Below are positions 28,127-37,763 of a stretch of DNA of 64,000 nucleotides, piece after piece. The notes beneath the pieces are model-generated. The model saw only the letters and a list, made by a program, of their open reading frames with translations. It searched no databases and had not been told where the DNA came from. Each line of letters starts with the position of its first letter. Position 1 is the first letter of the stretch. Origin of the DNA: an uncultured Winogradskyella sp. (lineage in GTDB: Bacteria; Bacteroidota; Bacteroidia; Flavobacteriales; Flavobacteriaceae); the NCBI RefSeq assembly GCF_947498345.1, contig NZ_CANMJY010000011.1, positions 78,684 through 142,683 of the forward strand, in the 5' to 3' direction. A program made the translations under genes and the position numbers.

Positions 28127-29097
28127 GGTTTTATTATTGGACTCTTAATAAAATAGAGCTTCTTCTTTTTGTAATTAATAATGGTTCTTTTTTGAGCGAA
28201 GAATTCAAAACCTAATATACCATCGAGGTTTGTGCCAAAAGCATTGTTCATTTTTCTTAAATTGGTAATCACAGTTTTCATTGGTCCAAAGTAAATTGAA
28301 TCGTTCAATTTTACTCTATACAATTTCCCTGCCAAAACTTTTTTCTTTTTACCGCTAGCCCCTGTGAGTTTTAATTCTTTGCTAGGATAAAAATAGGCTA
28401 AAATTTCTGAATTAATGTTTTTATTGAGCTGATTATACTCTGCAGCAGTGTCTAAACCAAATTTAACTTTATTGTTACCAACAAAAGCTTCTAAAATTAT
28501 GCTATGTTTTTTAAGTTCAAAATCTATACTATCATTAATGGCTTCTGCATATACCTTATTGGATAGTTTGTCACCGTTTTTATCAATTCTGGTTAAGGTT
28601 AATTGATTTAGGTGCATATCAATAAAAACTTCGAAATCTTTTAAAATGCTGTAACCAATAATGCCTAATAATCTAATTTTCTTTGCTTTTTCAATATGGG
28701 AAAGATCAATTACATCTGCATTAAGTTTTTTTAGGCTAAGTCTATTAAAACTTAAAGAATCTAAATGTTTTTCTTTAATATTTTCTATAGCTCTATGCAC
28801 GCCACTCTTGCTTTTTCCATCATCTCTGTACTTACGGGTAGGTTTAAAATGCTGACTATTAAGAATAAGTGATTCAGATCCTGTATCTATAATAAAATTA
28901 CCTTCTTGGTTAAGGAGTTCTACCTGTACAACTATAAGTTGGTCAATAATCTTAAACGGAATACGCGTAGTTGTGGCATTAACTATTTCTGCCTTAGTGA
29001 AAATAATTGGTGGTTTGGCTTTAGGCGGCACTGCTTCAGTAGCAAAAAGCTTTGCCGAAAAAAATAGGATTATGATGATTTTGATTGATTGATGCAT
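28123..29097 (-). CDS. Retropepsin-like aspartic protease (exported)
   Basis: Protein of 324 residues with a signal peptide (SAKLFAT, about 1-20). Two aspartate motifs are present: FIIDTGSES (D71) and FGLDTAAE (D216), giving the duplicated layout of a single-chain aspartyl protease. GIIGYSILKDF and GILGFEFFAQ follow at equivalent positions. It overlaps the CBM48 protein by 4 bp and is the first gene of that pair, so the two are likely made together. Target unknown. Confidence 0.85.
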   Translation of the reverse strand: MHQSIKIIIILFFSAKLFATEAVPPKAKPPIIFTKAEIVNATTTRIPFKIIDQLIVVQVELLNQEGNFIIDTGSESLILNSQHFKPTRKYRDDGKSKSGVHRAIENIKEKHLDSLSFNRLSLKKLNADVIDLSHIEKAKKIRLLGIIGYSILKDFEVFIDMHLNQLTLTRIDKNGDKLSNKVYAEAINDSIDFELKKHSIILEAFVGNNKVKFGLDTAAEYNQLNKNINSEILAYFYPSKELKLTGASGKKKKVLAGKLYRVKLNDSIYFGPMKTVITNLRKMNNAFGTNLDGILGFEFFAQKRTIINYKKKKLYFIKSPIIKP

Positions 29098-29182
29098 ACA
29101 ATATAGACTGCAAGTTAGGTGCTAATGTTACAGTATTGATAAAAATTATATTTTTTTTAGCATTTATATGTATATTTAATAA

Positions 29183-29803
29183 ATGGCAGAATTCATTAAA
29201 ATATATCCCGAAAACCCTAATCCCAAAGAAATTCAGAAAGTTGCAAAAATTCTGAAAAATGGTGGATTAGTGATATACCCAACCGACACGGTTTATGGTT
29301 TGGGATGTGATATTACTAATATTAGGGCTTTAGAACGCATAGCGAGAATTAAGGGTGTAAAACTCGAAAAATCTAATTTTTCTTTTGTTTGTGAAGACTT
29401 GAGTAATCTTAGTGATTATGTAAAGCAGATTAACACAACGACTTTTAAGATTCTAAAACGTGCCTTGCCTGGTGCTTATACATTTATTTTGCCTGGTTCT
29501 AAAAATCTCCCCAATCCCTTTAAAAAACGAAAAACAGTTGGTATTAGAGTGCCAGATCATTCTATTGCTTTAGCATTGGTCAATGCGCTTGGCAATCCAA
29601 TAGTATCTACTTCAATTAGAGATGAAGATGAAGTTATAGAATATACCACAGATCCAGAGCTTATCTTAGAAAAATGGAATAACTTGGTGGATATTGTAAT
29701 TGATGGTGGTTATGGTGGTAATGAGGCTTCTACAATCATTGATTTGTCTGTTGAGCCTCCTGAAATTGTGAGAGAAGGTAAAGGGAGTTTAGAAATATTT
29801 TAA
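29183..29803 (+). CDS. tsaC: L-threonylcarbamoyladenylate synthase
   Basis: Protein of 206 residues of the Sua5/YciO/YrdC fold. It makes threonylcarbamoyl-AMP from threonine, bicarbonate and ATP for the t6A37 modification of ANN-decoding tRNAs. Visible motifs are GGLVIYPTDTVYGLGCD near residues 30-46, the KxR-type RIPD-like stretch TVGIRVPDH, and STSIRDEDE. The short, non-Sua5 C-terminus puts it with TsaC/YciO-type proteins. Stand-alone gene. Confidence 0.9.
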   Translation: MAEFIKIYPENPNPKEIQKVAKILKNGGLVIYPTDTVYGLGCDITNIRALERIARIKGVKLEKSNFSFVCEDLSNLSDYVKQINTTTFKILKRALPGAYTFILPGSKNLPNPFKKRKTVGIRVPDHSIALALVNALGNPIVSTSIRDEDEVIEYTTDPELILEKWNNLVDIVIDGGYGGNEASTIIDLSVEPPEIVREGKGSLEIF

Positions 29804-29842
29804 TTACTTGCTAATCTTTTATACCTTTAATAAAAAATTGCT

Positions 29843-30655
29843 GTGGTTAGGTTTTATAAATATAAGCATGGTCACCCTTATGGTGACTATTTGCAAAGCA
29901 TATGGGCATTAACTAATGAAGAGGGAATTAGTAGGGAGCCTGTAGTATCAGATGGATTTCCAGAAATACTGTTTTTAATTAAAGGATCGATTAAGATTAT
30001 TATTGGATTAGAAAAATATGATATAAGTAGTCATGCTTATATTGGTATTGTAGATAAAAGCTCTTATTTTGAATTAGCTCCAAATACAATTATCCTCTCT
30101 TTTAAGCTTATGCCATGGATGACATCAAATATTATTAATGATGAGGCATATTATTTGAAAAACCAGGTTGTACCTTTGAGTGATTTAAATTATAATAAGT
30201 CATTTAATTTAGATGAGATGAACTGTCTGGACTCTATTATTTATTATGTTCTTCATCAGGAATTACCAAAAATCTTCAGTAAGAAAAAAAACATTCCATC
30301 TGCGCTTTTGTTTGATATCTTTTCACAATTCGATTCTCTGCAAAAACTGTCTGCCCCAATTAGGAAAGTAGGTAGCTCAAGGTATTTTGAGAAGTTATAT
30401 AGAACGCATGTGGGTATTAGTCCTATGCGCTATAAGCGATTACTTAAGATTAAAAAATCTACATTAATATTGGCAGAACATCAGGATGTAAAAATAGAGC
30501 CGTTGGCTTTGGCTTTAGGATATTATGACCTGAGTCATTTTTATAAGGATTTTTCTGTTTTTACTAATCACACACCTAATGAATTCAAAACGAATTGCCA
30601 TCAGTCTATATTATTAGAAGATAATAATTATATCGGTCAATATCTTTATTCATAA
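29843..30655 (+). CDS. AraC-family transcriptional regulator
   Basis: Protein of 270 residues starting at a GTG; no in-frame ATG precedes the conserved N-terminus. The N-terminal part is an effector domain with a beta-rich pattern (EPVVSDGFPEILFLIKGSI). The C-terminal double helix-turn-helix is clear: SSRYFEKLYRTHVGISPMRY and LALALGYYDLSHFYKDFSVF, with the usual PNEFK ending. It lies 97 bp before the large secreted protein gene, which it might regulate. Confidence 0.85.
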   Translation: MVRFYKYKHGHPYGDYLQSIWALTNEEGISREPVVSDGFPEILFLIKGSIKIIIGLEKYDISSHAYIGIVDKSSYFELAPNTIILSFKLMPWMTSNIINDEAYYLKNQVVPLSDLNYNKSFNLDEMNCLDSIIYYVLHQELPKIFSKKKNIPSALLFDIFSQFDSLQKLSAPIRKVGSSRYFEKLYRTHVGISPMRYKRLLKIKKSTLILAEHQDVKIEPLALALGYYDLSHFYKDFSVFTNHTPNEFKTNCHQSILLEDNNYIGQYLYS

Positions 30656-30752
30656 TACATTTCTCCTTTTATTCGCTTTTTTACAATAGCAAGCTGGTAA
30701 TAGTGCTTTTCTTTGTATAGAAAAGAAAAATTATAACCATTTAAAGATTGCT

Positions 30753-33368
30753 ATGAAAAAAATTCTACAATTAGGGTTTTACACCCTCTTTATCATTAAT
30801 ATTAATGTACAACAGGCAGAGTCTCAAAATATAGAAACTATACCTGTTGCGATACTCGAACGGGATGACTATTATAACCAATTATTAAACAGTGTAGAAA
30901 ATGACTTGAGTCAATTAAAAGGCTCGGGTTATATGCAATATATGAGAGAGAGGTGGTTTTATGAACAACGAAGAAATGCTGATGGAATAAGTAATGTAAA
31001 AGATAGATGGAATATATTTCAGAGTATAAGAGAATTAGGTGAACGCTCTGGTACAGGACCTATGGCTAATTGGCAAAACATTGGGCCTATTGATATGGAT
31101 GGTCATGGAGGGAGAATGATTTCTCATGCTTTCGACCCTATTGTACCTGATGTTATTTGGGGTGGATCAGCTTCGGGAGGATTATGGCTTTCTGAAGATG
31201 CTGGGGATAATTGGGTGCCAATGACAGACAATATTCCTTCTACAGGAGTTGGAGCAGTGGTTGTAAAACCTGATGATAGCGATATAGTTATTATTGGTAC
31301 AGGAGAAGGGTATTCCTCACCTGGTATTGTACTTAAAGGTGGTATAGGCGTATTTAAATCTACAGATAGAGGGTTAACTTGGTTGCCTACCAATTTTAGT
31401 TTTTCTAGTGCTTTGGGTGTCTCAGTTCTAAAAATAGCTTGGCACCCCACAAACACTAATATTTTATGGATGGCAGCAACAAATGGGTTGTGGAAAAGTA
31501 TAGATGGTGGTGATAACTGGGCAGTAGTGCTTGGTGATGGTACCAATCATCAAAATTTTATTTTTAATGATATTATAATTCAAAATGATAATCCTGATGT
31601 CATCTTTGTAGCTAGAGAAAATGTTGGCATCTATAAATCTATTGATGGTGGCAATAACTTTTCACTTTTAAGTAATGGCTTACCAAGTAGTAATATTAAT
31701 TTTATTAGTATAGATCAGAGCATGTCTAACCCAAATGTGCTATATACTAGTATTACAAGGGCAAATGATACGGGATTACTTGGTGTGTATAAGTCTATTG
31801 ATAATGGTGAGAATTGGTCCATATTAAATAATGCGCCAGACGCTTTTTGTATTGTTAACAGTCTAGGCCTTTTTTGCCAGGGATGGTTTAATAATACAAT
31901 AGCAGTATCACCTGTAGACCCTGACCTGGTGTTTTTTGGCGGTATTTCTTTTTGGAGAAGTAGTAACGGAGGAATGACTTGGCAACAAAAAGATAGAACA
32001 GCTTGTTCTACTTGTACAGATACACCAGTTTGTATGACCTACGCCGATCATCACGATTTAGGATTTGATCCTCATAATCCTAGTACAGTATATACATTTA
32101 ATGATGGTGGTGTTTCAAAAAGCACAGATAATGGTTCTTGTTGGAGCAATGCTAACAATGGCTTAGTAAATGCTCAATTTTTATCGGTTGGTTCTGGCCG
32201 GTCAAATACTAATATTGTAATTGGTGGTTTATGGGATCATGGTCTTCAAGGTGCTAATATTGGAAATGGTCTAAATTGGGAGAGATGGGGATTTTTTGAT
32301 GGTGTTAATGTAGCTGTTGATGTGGTTAATCCAAATAACTTCTATGGGACATGGATTAATGGAACATATTGGAAGTCTTCAAATGGAACAAACTCATTTG
32401 CTTCCCAAATAACTGGCGGAATGAATCTTAATGAAAATACAAGTAATCATTTTGCACCACTTCGTATGCATCCGTCTAACCCAAATATATTGTTAGGGTC
32501 TACACAGCAAGGGCTTTATAAAAGTAGTAGCGCTGGTGTATTTTGGCAAAAAAATCTAAATGCTGCAATAATTACAGATTTAGCATTCAGTCAGGCAAAT
32601 CCAAGTGTATGCTATGCTGCAGCATGGACAAATGCTTCGTGGACCGTTTATCGAAGTAATGATACTGGCGAAACATGGCAACCCACAATGAGTGCACCAG
32701 GATGGAGAATGACAGATATTAAAACAAGTGGATTGAATTCTGACACAGTTTTTATAAGTCGTAATAGTATTAATTCAAATACTCCACATATATATAAGAC
32801 CATTAATGGAGGTGATTCTTGGTCATCTATACAAGGGGATTTGCCAGATATTCAAGTTAATGCTATTGCCGTTGATTTAACAGATGATGATATTATATAT
32901 GCAGCAACAGACTTGGGGGTTTATATAACTATTAATGGAGGTGCAAACTGGACAGAGTTTAACCATGGATTACCCATAACTTTTGTCACAGATATTGAGT
33001 ATAATCCAGTAGATAGTAAGTTACGAATCGCAACATTTGGTAGAGGTATATGGATATCTGATGCTTACAATGTATTAAGTGTAGAAGAATATGAAGGTTT
33101 TAATGATATTTCAATTTTTCCAAACCCAGTAAGAGATAATAAAATATCGATACGCTTTCAAAATGGAATATTTCCAGAAGATATTACAATAGAAGTTCTC
33201 AATTATTTAGGGCAACAATTACATAGCTTTAATAATGAAGACCTAGACTTTATAGATAACCAAACAATTGAGATTAGAAGCTTTGGCTTTAATAAAAGTG
33301 AAGGTATATATTTCTTGAGGATAAGCTCAAGCAATAAATCTGTTGTTAAAAAACTTATAAAAGATTAG
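30753..33368 (+). CDS. Large secreted T9SS protein with sortilin/BNR-type repeats
   Basis: Protein of 871 residues with a signal peptide (about 1-25, ending before QNIET). The body has recurrent beta-propeller-like repeats of the VPS10/BNR type: SEDAGDNWVPM, STDRGLTWLP, SIDGGDNWAVV, SIDNGENWSIL, SNDTGETWQP, TINGGDSWSSI and so on. The last about 85 residues form the type IX sorting domain (ISIFPNPVRDNKISI through VVKKLIKD). Expected to be secreted through T9SS or surface-attached. Could bind glycans or proteins; no enzyme motif is seen. Confidence 0.88.
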   Translation: MKKILQLGFYTLFIININVQQAESQNIETIPVAILERDDYYNQLLNSVENDLSQLKGSGYMQYMRERWFYEQRRNADGISNVKDRWNIFQSIRELGERSGTGPMANWQNIGPIDMDGHGGRMISHAFDPIVPDVIWGGSASGGLWLSEDAGDNWVPMTDNIPSTGVGAVVVKPDDSDIVIIGTGEGYSSPGIVLKGGIGVFKSTDRGLTWLPTNFSFSSALGVSVLKIAWHPTNTNILWMAATNGLWKSIDGGDNWAVVLGDGTNHQNFIFNDIIIQNDNPDVIFVARENVGIYKSIDGGNNFSLLSNGLPSSNINFISIDQSMSNPNVLYTSITRANDTGLLGVYKSIDNGENWSILNNAPDAFCIVNSLGLFCQGWFNNTIAVSPVDPDLVFFGGISFWRSSNGGMTWQQKDRTACSTCTDTPVCMTYADHHDLGFDPHNPSTVYTFNDGGVSKSTDNGSCWSNANNGLVNAQFLSVGSGRSNTNIVIGGLWDHGLQGANIGNGLNWERWGFFDGVNVAVDVVNPNNFYGTWINGTYWKSSNGTNSFASQITGGMNLNENTSNHFAPLRMHPSNPNILLGSTQQGLYKSSSAGVFWQKNLNAAIITDLAFSQANPSVCYAAAWTNASWTVYRSNDTGETWQPTMSAPGWRMTDIKTSGLNSDTVFISRNSINSNTPHIYKTINGGDSWSSIQGDLPDIQVNAIAVDLTDDDIIYAATDLGVYITINGGANWTEFNHGLPITFVTDIEYNPVDSKLRIATFGRGIWISDAYNVLSVEEYEGFNDISIFPNPVRDNKISIRFQNGIFPEDITIEVLNYLGQQLHSFNNEDLDFIDNQTIEIRSFGFNKSEGIYFLRISSSNKSVVKKLIKD

Positions 33369-33399
33369 GTTTTATTGCCTATGATTAAATGTCTTAATT

Positions 33400-35055
33400 A
33401 TGAAAAAGAGAATTTTTATTTATTTATCAGTACTATTTATCTCCTGTGGGAGTGATGATAGTTCTGATGATGGGCAAGACATTAGCCCTTTATCACCTGT
33501 TACATCAATAATCGTTAGTGATGTTACTAATAATGGAAATGCTTCAGATATCAGCATTAATTTTAGTGACAGTTCACAAAATAATTTATTGGCTTATAGA
33601 GCATTTGTTCTCAATGTAAATGATAACTTATCCTTAGACGAGGCTTTAGATTTACCAAATAGCGTTTATCATGAATTTTTAACTGGTAATACTATTACTC
33701 TACCCCCAAGTCTTTTAGCTGTTGGTGGAAGTTCTATTTCAGAGGGAGTTGAGTACAAAGTTGCCATACTTTCATTACATAGTTTAGATATAGATTTTAG
33801 TGTTTTATCGTCTTTTTCTGAAGAATTTACTTTAGTAAACACAGACTTATTACCGTTAGAGCCTGTAACATCTATAGCTATAATGGATAACACAAATAAT
33901 GGAAATGCATCAGATATAGATCTAAGCTTTCAAAGCAACCAATCTTCAGAACTATTAGCTGGTTATAGAATTTTTGTTTTAAAAGATAATGCATCTATAG
34001 ACTTAAATGAAGCTTTAAGCAGTCCGTCTGAGCAATATGCGCAATTATCAAGCTCAGAAAGTCAGGTGATTTTAGAAAGCACTTTGAAGGATACCGATGG
34101 CGATGACATTGTAGAAAATCAAAACTATAAAATCATTGTATTGTCTGAGCATTCAAATGAGAATTCTCTAAGTGCTTTATCTAATCCTTCACCTACATTT
34201 ACTTTAGAGAGAACAAATTTGATGAGCACTTTAGTACCATCAATTAATATAGGTACTGGAGGAGTATCTGTTGATGAAAATGGCGTTATTTATGTAGCTG
34301 ATTTTGGAATAGCTTTATCAACTGGTAATGGGTCGAGAGTTATGGCTATAACACCAGAAGGTAATGTATCGACCTTTATTTCTGGTTTCATGGATGGTGC
34401 TTCAGGAAATCATATAGATGCGCAAGGTAATTTTTATCAGTCACACCAATCTGGTGGTAGAATTTCTATAACGGATACTAATGGTGTAACCTCAAATTTT
34501 ACTTCTGGTGGGGTACTATCTGCACCAATTGGTATAGCTATTGATTCTCAGAACAACCTTTTTGTTGCAAATTGTAATGGAAACAATATCATTAAAATAG
34601 ATTCTAATGGTAATCAGTCGGTTTTTGCTACAAGTAATCTCTTTTCATGTCCTAATGGAATTACATTTGACTTAGATGGTAATCTCTATGTTGCGAATTT
34701 TAGTAATGGCAATGTTATTAAAGTTGATTCTAATGGCTTATCATCTGTTTTTGCTACTGTACCTGGTAATAATAATGGTCATATTATATTTTCGGATAAC
34801 AAGTTCTATGTTGTTGCCAGATCAGCTAATCAGATATATGAAATAGATTTACAATCAAACCTTACACTTTTAGCAGGGAATGGTACAAGAGGCTCTGTAA
34901 ACGGAGCAGCTCTTAATGCTAATCTATCTTTGCCTAATGATCTAGATATTAGTCCAGACGGCACTAAATTATATATTAATGAAGTTGCTAATTTAGGTGG
35001 AACTACTCTTAGTCCATCGAGAATAAGGGTAATACATTTAGATGCAGAAAACTAA
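33400..35055 (+). CDS. NHL-repeat surface lipoprotein with two tandem beta-sandwich domains
   Basis: Protein of 551 residues; lipobox FISC (Cys16) followed by GSDDSSDDG, a surface-export-like motif. Two homologous modules of about 115 residues follow (PVTSIIVSDVTNNGNASDIS and PVTSIAIMDNTNNGNASDID), then an NHL/SMP-30-like propeller (GIAIDSQNNLFVANCNGNN, GITFDLDGNLYVANFSNGN, LPNDLDISPDGTKLY). The gene starts 31 bp after the T9SS protein, so the two are likely co-expressed at the cell surface. Ligand unknown. Confidence 0.85.
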   Translation: MKKRIFIYLSVLFISCGSDDSSDDGQDISPLSPVTSIIVSDVTNNGNASDISINFSDSSQNNLLAYRAFVLNVNDNLSLDEALDLPNSVYHEFLTGNTITLPPSLLAVGGSSISEGVEYKVAILSLHSLDIDFSVLSSFSEEFTLVNTDLLPLEPVTSIAIMDNTNNGNASDIDLSFQSNQSSELLAGYRIFVLKDNASIDLNEALSSPSEQYAQLSSSESQVILESTLKDTDGDDIVENQNYKIIVLSEHSNENSLSALSNPSPTFTLERTNLMSTLVPSINIGTGGVSVDENGVIYVADFGIALSTGNGSRVMAITPEGNVSTFISGFMDGASGNHIDAQGNFYQSHQSGGRISITDTNGVTSNFTSGGVLSAPIGIAIDSQNNLFVANCNGNNIIKIDSNGNQSVFATSNLFSCPNGITFDLDGNLYVANFSNGNVIKVDSNGLSSVFATVPGNNNGHIIFSDNKFYVVARSANQIYEIDLQSNLTLLAGNGTRGSVNGAALNANLSLPNDLDISPDGTKLYINEVANLGGTTLSPSRIRVIHLDAEN

Positions 35056-35074
35056 AGTTGTATATAAAAACCAA

Positions 35075-36286
35075 TTATATGACTTTAGTTAATTTTGAAA
35101 TGCGGCTACTATTGTAATAGAATAAAACCAATGAAATTATTCCGCAAACCAAAAAGCCTATAAACAAAGGAGTTACAGAGCCTGTTACAAAGCTTCCTAT
35201 ATAGTTGGCTATAGGTACAGCCATTACTGTAGAAATAAAACCATTTAACGCAGAACCTATACCTGCAATATGTCCCATAGGCTCCATGGCTAAAGCACGT
35301 AGGTTTCCAAATAAAAACCCAATGGTGAAAAACTGAATTGAAAAAAATGTAATTAAAACTTCTATACTTGGATTGTGACCTGAATAGAATATAAGTATAA
35401 AAATTAATGATGTAATGATAAAACTCCATATCGCAATATGTACAATACGTTTCATACCAAATCTTACAACCAATTGACTGTTAAAAAATGTGGCTAAGCC
35501 TACTGAGATTGCTAAACTTGCAAATATTAATGGAAACTCTTCTGCTAAATCATATTGTTTTTCAAAGATTTGTTGAGACGTACTTAAATACACCATAAAA
35601 GACCCGGTAATAAAACCAGAAAGTAGTGTGTAAATTACTGCAGATCTAATCTTAAAGAACTGTACTGTGCCTGTTTTAAAAATAGACAGTCGGTATGGAA
35701 TTCTATATTTGTCTTTTAGGGTTTCGGGTTGCCTTAACCAAAACCAAATTACAACCAGAATTCCAAATATTAAATTGAATGTAAAAATAAATTGCCAGTT
35801 GTAATGATTCATGAGAAATTGCCCTAAAGTAGGCGCAACTACAGGTACTAAAATAAATACCATCACTACAATAGATAGTATCTTAGCCATATAATCCCCA
35901 TCATAAGAATCCCTAACCATAGCTATACACATGGTTCTGGGTGAAGCCAAAGCTATACCTTGCAATATGCGTCCAAATAACATCACTTCAAAGCTTTTTG
36001 TCGTTACACAGATTATAGATGCAATGACAAAAAGAACAAAACCAACATAAACAATAGGTTTGCGACCAAAGCTATCTGATAAGGGACCAAAAATGAGTTG
36101 GCCAATACCAAGACCTAAAAAAATTGAGGTAATTAATTTAGGGTTTTCACTTGGGCTACTAACGCTCAAATAATTTCCTATCATTGGAAGTGCTGGCAAT
36201 ACAGCATCTATTGATAATGCTACAATAGACATTAATGCAGCCATGAGGACTACAAATTCAAATTGGGATCGTTTTTGATTTTGCAT
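35075..36286 (-). CDS. Multidrug efflux MFS transporter, Bcr/CflA type
   Basis: Inner-membrane protein of 403 residues from the ATG at 36286; an ATG 18 bp further out gives an odd MTYFCAMQNQ start. Twelve hydrophobic segments and the MFS loop GPLSDSFGRKPIV are visible, plus LSIDAVLPALPMIG at the N-terminus, as in Bcr/CflA pumps (bicyclomycin, chloramphenicol). Convergent with the NHL gene at 19 bp, divergent from DinB. Real substrates cannot be told. Confidence 0.9.
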   Translation of the reverse strand: MQNQKRSQFEFVVLMAALMSIVALSIDAVLPALPMIGNYLSVSSPSENPKLITSIFLGLGIGQLIFGPLSDSFGRKPIVYVGFVLFVIASIICVTTKSFEVMLFGRILQGIALASPRTMCIAMVRDSYDGDYMAKILSIVVMVFILVPVVAPTLGQFLMNHYNWQFIFTFNLIFGILVVIWFWLRQPETLKDKYRIPYRLSIFKTGTVQFFKIRSAVIYTLLSGFITGSFMVYLSTSQQIFEKQYDLAEEFPLIFASLAISVGLATFFNSQLVVRFGMKRIVHIAIWSFIITSLIFILIFYSGHNPSIEVLITFFSIQFFTIGFLFGNLRALAMEPMGHIAGIGSALNGFISTVMAVPIANYIGSFVTGSVTPLFIGFLVCGIISLVLFYYNSSRISKLTKVI

Positions 36287-36369
36287 AGCGCAAAAGTAAG
36301 TCAATTATTGCCTATTTTTGGATAGATGTTATACTAATATCAGATATCAATATTCAATACCAATATAGC

Positions 36370-36816
36370 ATGTTAATAGAAACCTTGATAAGGTTATTTA
36401 ATAGGGATTTAAATAAGCTTAAAGAAGAAATAAATTTATATAAGGACGAATTTAATCTATGGAAGATAAATGGATCCATATCTAATTCGGCTGGGAATTT
36501 ATGTCTGCATTTGGTAGGGAACTTAAATCATTTTATTGGAGCTATCCTAGGTGATACGGGCTATGTTAGACAGCGTGATTTAGAATTTTCACTTAAAAAT
36601 GTTTCTAGAGCAGAAATGATTAAGCAGGTTGATGATACCATGCTTGTTGTCGAATCTGTATTGCATCAATTGACTGAAGCAGATTTATATAAAGAATATA
36701 AGATACACGTTTTTAAGAACCCAATGACTACTGAGTATTTTCTAGTGCATTTAACGACGCATTTAGCTTACCATTTAGGGCAGATTAATTACCACAGACG
36801 TTTATTAGATAAATAG
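36370..36816 (+). CDS. DinB-family protein
   Basis: Protein of 148 residues, a four-helix bundle of the DinB/YfiT type. Three histidines at the usual positions could bind a metal: LCLHLVGNLNHF in the second helix and THLAYHLGQINYH near the C-terminus. Family members include metal-dependent thiol transferases; the reaction here is unknown. The next gene begins 3 bp after its stop. Confidence 0.82.
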   Translation: MLIETLIRLFNRDLNKLKEEINLYKDEFNLWKINGSISNSAGNLCLHLVGNLNHFIGAILGDTGYVRQRDLEFSLKNVSRAEMIKQVDDTMLVVESVLHQLTEADLYKEYKIHVFKNPMTTEYFLVHLTTHLAYHLGQINYHRRLLDK

Positions 36817-36819
36817 CAT

Positions 36820-37350
36820 ATGACTTTTGATAATTTTAAGATTGAATTATTAAGCGAAAATAGAGGGGAAGCTTTCTATAACTTAATTGATAAGAACAGA
36901 ATAAGACTTGAAGATTTTTTTGCGGGAACTGTTTCAAAAACAATGACATTAAAAGATACGCTTAATTATTGTGATGAAATACAGCAACGTATTAAAGCAA
37001 TTAGTTATTTACCTTATATGATTATAGATGTTGATACTGATGAATTTATTGGTCTTGTTGATGTTAAAAACATAGATATGAATGTACCTAAGGCAGAGCT
37101 GGGTTCATTTATAGATAAACGTTATGAAGGTAAAGGCATTGTTTCTAAAGCAACAAGCTTGGTCGTAGATCATATTGTTAAAGAGTATAAGTTTATAAAA
37201 CTATTATGCAGAGCCAGTTCTAGAAATAAAGGTAGTATTGCCGTTATTCTTAAAAATGGTTTTAAACTAGAGGGAACCATTCGTAGAGATTATAAAACAA
37301 CTAAAGGTGAAATCGTAGATTTAAATTATTACGGTCGTATTTTTGACTAA
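36820..37350 (+). CDS. GNAT-family N-acetyltransferase, RimL-like
   Basis: Protein of 176 residues with the GNAT fold: EFIGLVDVKNIDMNVPKAELG (strand pair), the acetyl-CoA loop DKRYEGKGIVSKA (Q/RxxGxG type), and CRASSRNKGSIAVILKNGFKLEGTIR as in RimJ/RimL-type enzymes. Acts in the cytoplasm; substrate may be a protein N-terminus or small molecule. Follows DinB by 3 bp, so likely one operon. Confidence 0.85.
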   Translation: MTFDNFKIELLSENRGEAFYNLIDKNRIRLEDFFAGTVSKTMTLKDTLNYCDEIQQRIKAISYLPYMIIDVDTDEFIGLVDVKNIDMNVPKAELGSFIDKRYEGKGIVSKATSLVVDHIVKEYKFIKLLCRASSRNKGSIAVILKNGFKLEGTIRRDYKTTKGEIVDLNYYGRIFD

Positions 37351-37352
37351 AC

Positions 37353-37662
37353 TCAAGCCACAGAATTTCCCTAATCTGCAATAGACTGTATTAACGGCAC
37401 TAAGGTTTTTCCTAATGCAGTGCGTTTGTATTCAACTTTTAAAGAAGGTTTTTTTGTATACACTTTACGCTCATAATTTTGTCTTCTTCGAGTTTTTTTA
37501 ATTGTAGACTTAAAGTACGTTCAGTAACAGTCGGCATTAGTTTTCTTAACTCGTTGTAACGAAGTGTACCATCCATTAAGTATAATATTACTATTTTCCA
37601 CCAATAACACCCATAGATAGGCTAGCGCAGCAAGGATAAGTTTTTAAAAGTGTTTCTGCCAT
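37353..37662 (-). pseudogene. HxlR-family regulator, dead gene with three lesions
   Basis: Reading left from the ATG at 37662 gives MAETLLKTYPCCASLSMGV then IGGK and a stop. The frame change restores WKIVILYLMDGTLRYNELRK and LMPTVTERTLSLQLKKLEED, which are the HxlR winged-helix domain. A second shift restores ERKVYTKKPSLKVEYKRTAL. Then an in-frame TAG falls where tryptophan is expected, before GNSVA and a TGA at 37353. The first lesion fits loss of one copy of a tandem TGGAAAA (7 bp); the second is a single-base loss. Three independent defects make this a true pseudogene. Confidence 0.9.
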
Positions 37663-37705
37663 ATTTTTATACTATCATTTTTGACCGTTATTGCAAAGGT
37701 AAAAT

Positions 37706-37740
37706 ACTATACTTAGTTTTGTGACTATAAAAAGTATAGT
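37706..37740. promoter_or_regulatory. Inverted repeat operator between the dead HxlR gene and the nitroreductase
   Basis: ACTATACTT (37706-37714) and AAGTATAGT (37732-37740) form a perfect 9-bp inverted repeat with a 17-bp spacer, 23 bp before the nitroreductase start. HxlR-type regulators commonly sit divergent from an oxidoreductase and bind such a site. The site is intact although its presumed regulator is broken. Confidence 0.6.
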
Positions 37741-37763
37741 TTTAATTTAATCGTATTTTAAAA

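Noticed and set aside
37353..37662. HxlR gene broken by sequencing error
   Set aside because: Three different lesions of different kinds (7-bp loss, 1-base loss, nonsense change) in one short gene; a single indel could be error, three are unlikely.
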